Position numbers and translations under genes: made by a program. Below are positions 63,785 to 64,000 of a stretch of 64,000 bases of DNA, one piece after another. How positions within the stretch are numbered: the stretch's first letter is position 1; each line of letters begins with the position of its first letter. The DNA comes from Escarpia spicata (taxonomy: Eukaryota > Annelida > Polychaeta > Sabellida > Siboglinidae), in the NCBI GenBank assembly GCA_963995525.1, contig OZ023214.1:31369518-31433517 (forward strand), written 5' to 3'. The notes beneath the pieces are model-generated. The model was not told the DNA's origin, made no database searches, and saw only the letters and a program-made list of their open reading frames with translations.

Positions 63785-63860
63785 GAGTTTAGCTGGACAA
63801 CAGGTCACGTGATGGATAGCGTTATAATCAAAATTACGCGCGTGACCGTTGCACAGTCTT
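63785..63860. repeat. Partial copy of the 63.4-kb MITE arm
   Basis: Contains ATAATCAAAATTACGCGCGT then GACC, the inverse of GGTCACGCGCATAATTTTGA in the left arm of the neighbouring MITE. Confidence 0.5.
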
Positions 63861-64000
63861 CGTCAAACGTTCTTGAAACCTATGTTCTCCAGCTAATGTA
63901 AAAAATAAAGCGATAACAAAATGGAGCGACCTGGATTTAAAGACACCGATGCATGATCGCAGCAAATTATCCCATGTGATAACTTGCTGTGTCGCCTTTA

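Overview
This is eukaryotic (animal) DNA. Genes are split by GT-AG introns, microsatellites are long, and the window is crowded with decayed LINEs, a Penelope-like element, a tRNA-derived SINE, MITEs and a large DNA transposon. Two conserved animal genes are recognisable. The repeat mix (L2/CR1-type LINE with a 2A-like motif, RTE-like LINEs, Penelope GIY-YIG endonuclease, pogo-type transposase) suggests a marine invertebrate such as a mollusc, brachiopod, amphioxus or hemichordate. I cannot choose among these from sequence alone. Layout: 0-4.5 kb holds a broken mobile-element gene, with one piece inverted against the rest, and a minus-strand LINE fragment. 5.06-14.06 kb (+) is a nine-exon IMPACT-like gene (RWD plus UPF0029/Impact domains, a GCN1-binding regulator of GCN2) whose introns carry minisatellites and a pogo/Tigger-like scrap. 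15.2-16.1 kb has a SINE and a minus-strand Penelope endonuclease remnant. 17.9-18.6 kb has a LINE reverse-transcriptase fragment. 22,455-30,195 is a 7.7-kb DNA transposon with about 25-bp terminal inverted repeats flanked by TA. It carries remnants of a pogo-like transposase, an OTU cysteine protease and a PHD finger, and an L2/CR1-like LINE (25.3-28.96 kb) is inserted inside the OTU region. 30.3-31.1 kb is a 12-bp minisatellite. 31.3-34.95 kb is a giant imperfect inverted repeat built from degenerate GGGGTCATCTNAAA-type units, itself invaded by a LINE fragment. 35.2-37.05 kb is an RTE-like LINE pseudogene. 37.9-42 kb contains MITEs, a 366-bp palindrome with a TA core and further fragments. 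42.55-59.98 kb (-) carries four exons of a TMEM26-like membrane-protein gene; its first exon is not in the window. Its large intron holds long microsatellites, a 200-N assembly gap, LINE tails, MITEs and dispersed repeats. 60-64 kb has a run of related tetranucleotide tracts, dispersed repeats and a palindromic MITE, with no recognisable gene. Only the IMPACT-like and TMEM26-like genes look functional. The composite transposon and the giant inverted repeat are the most unusual structures.
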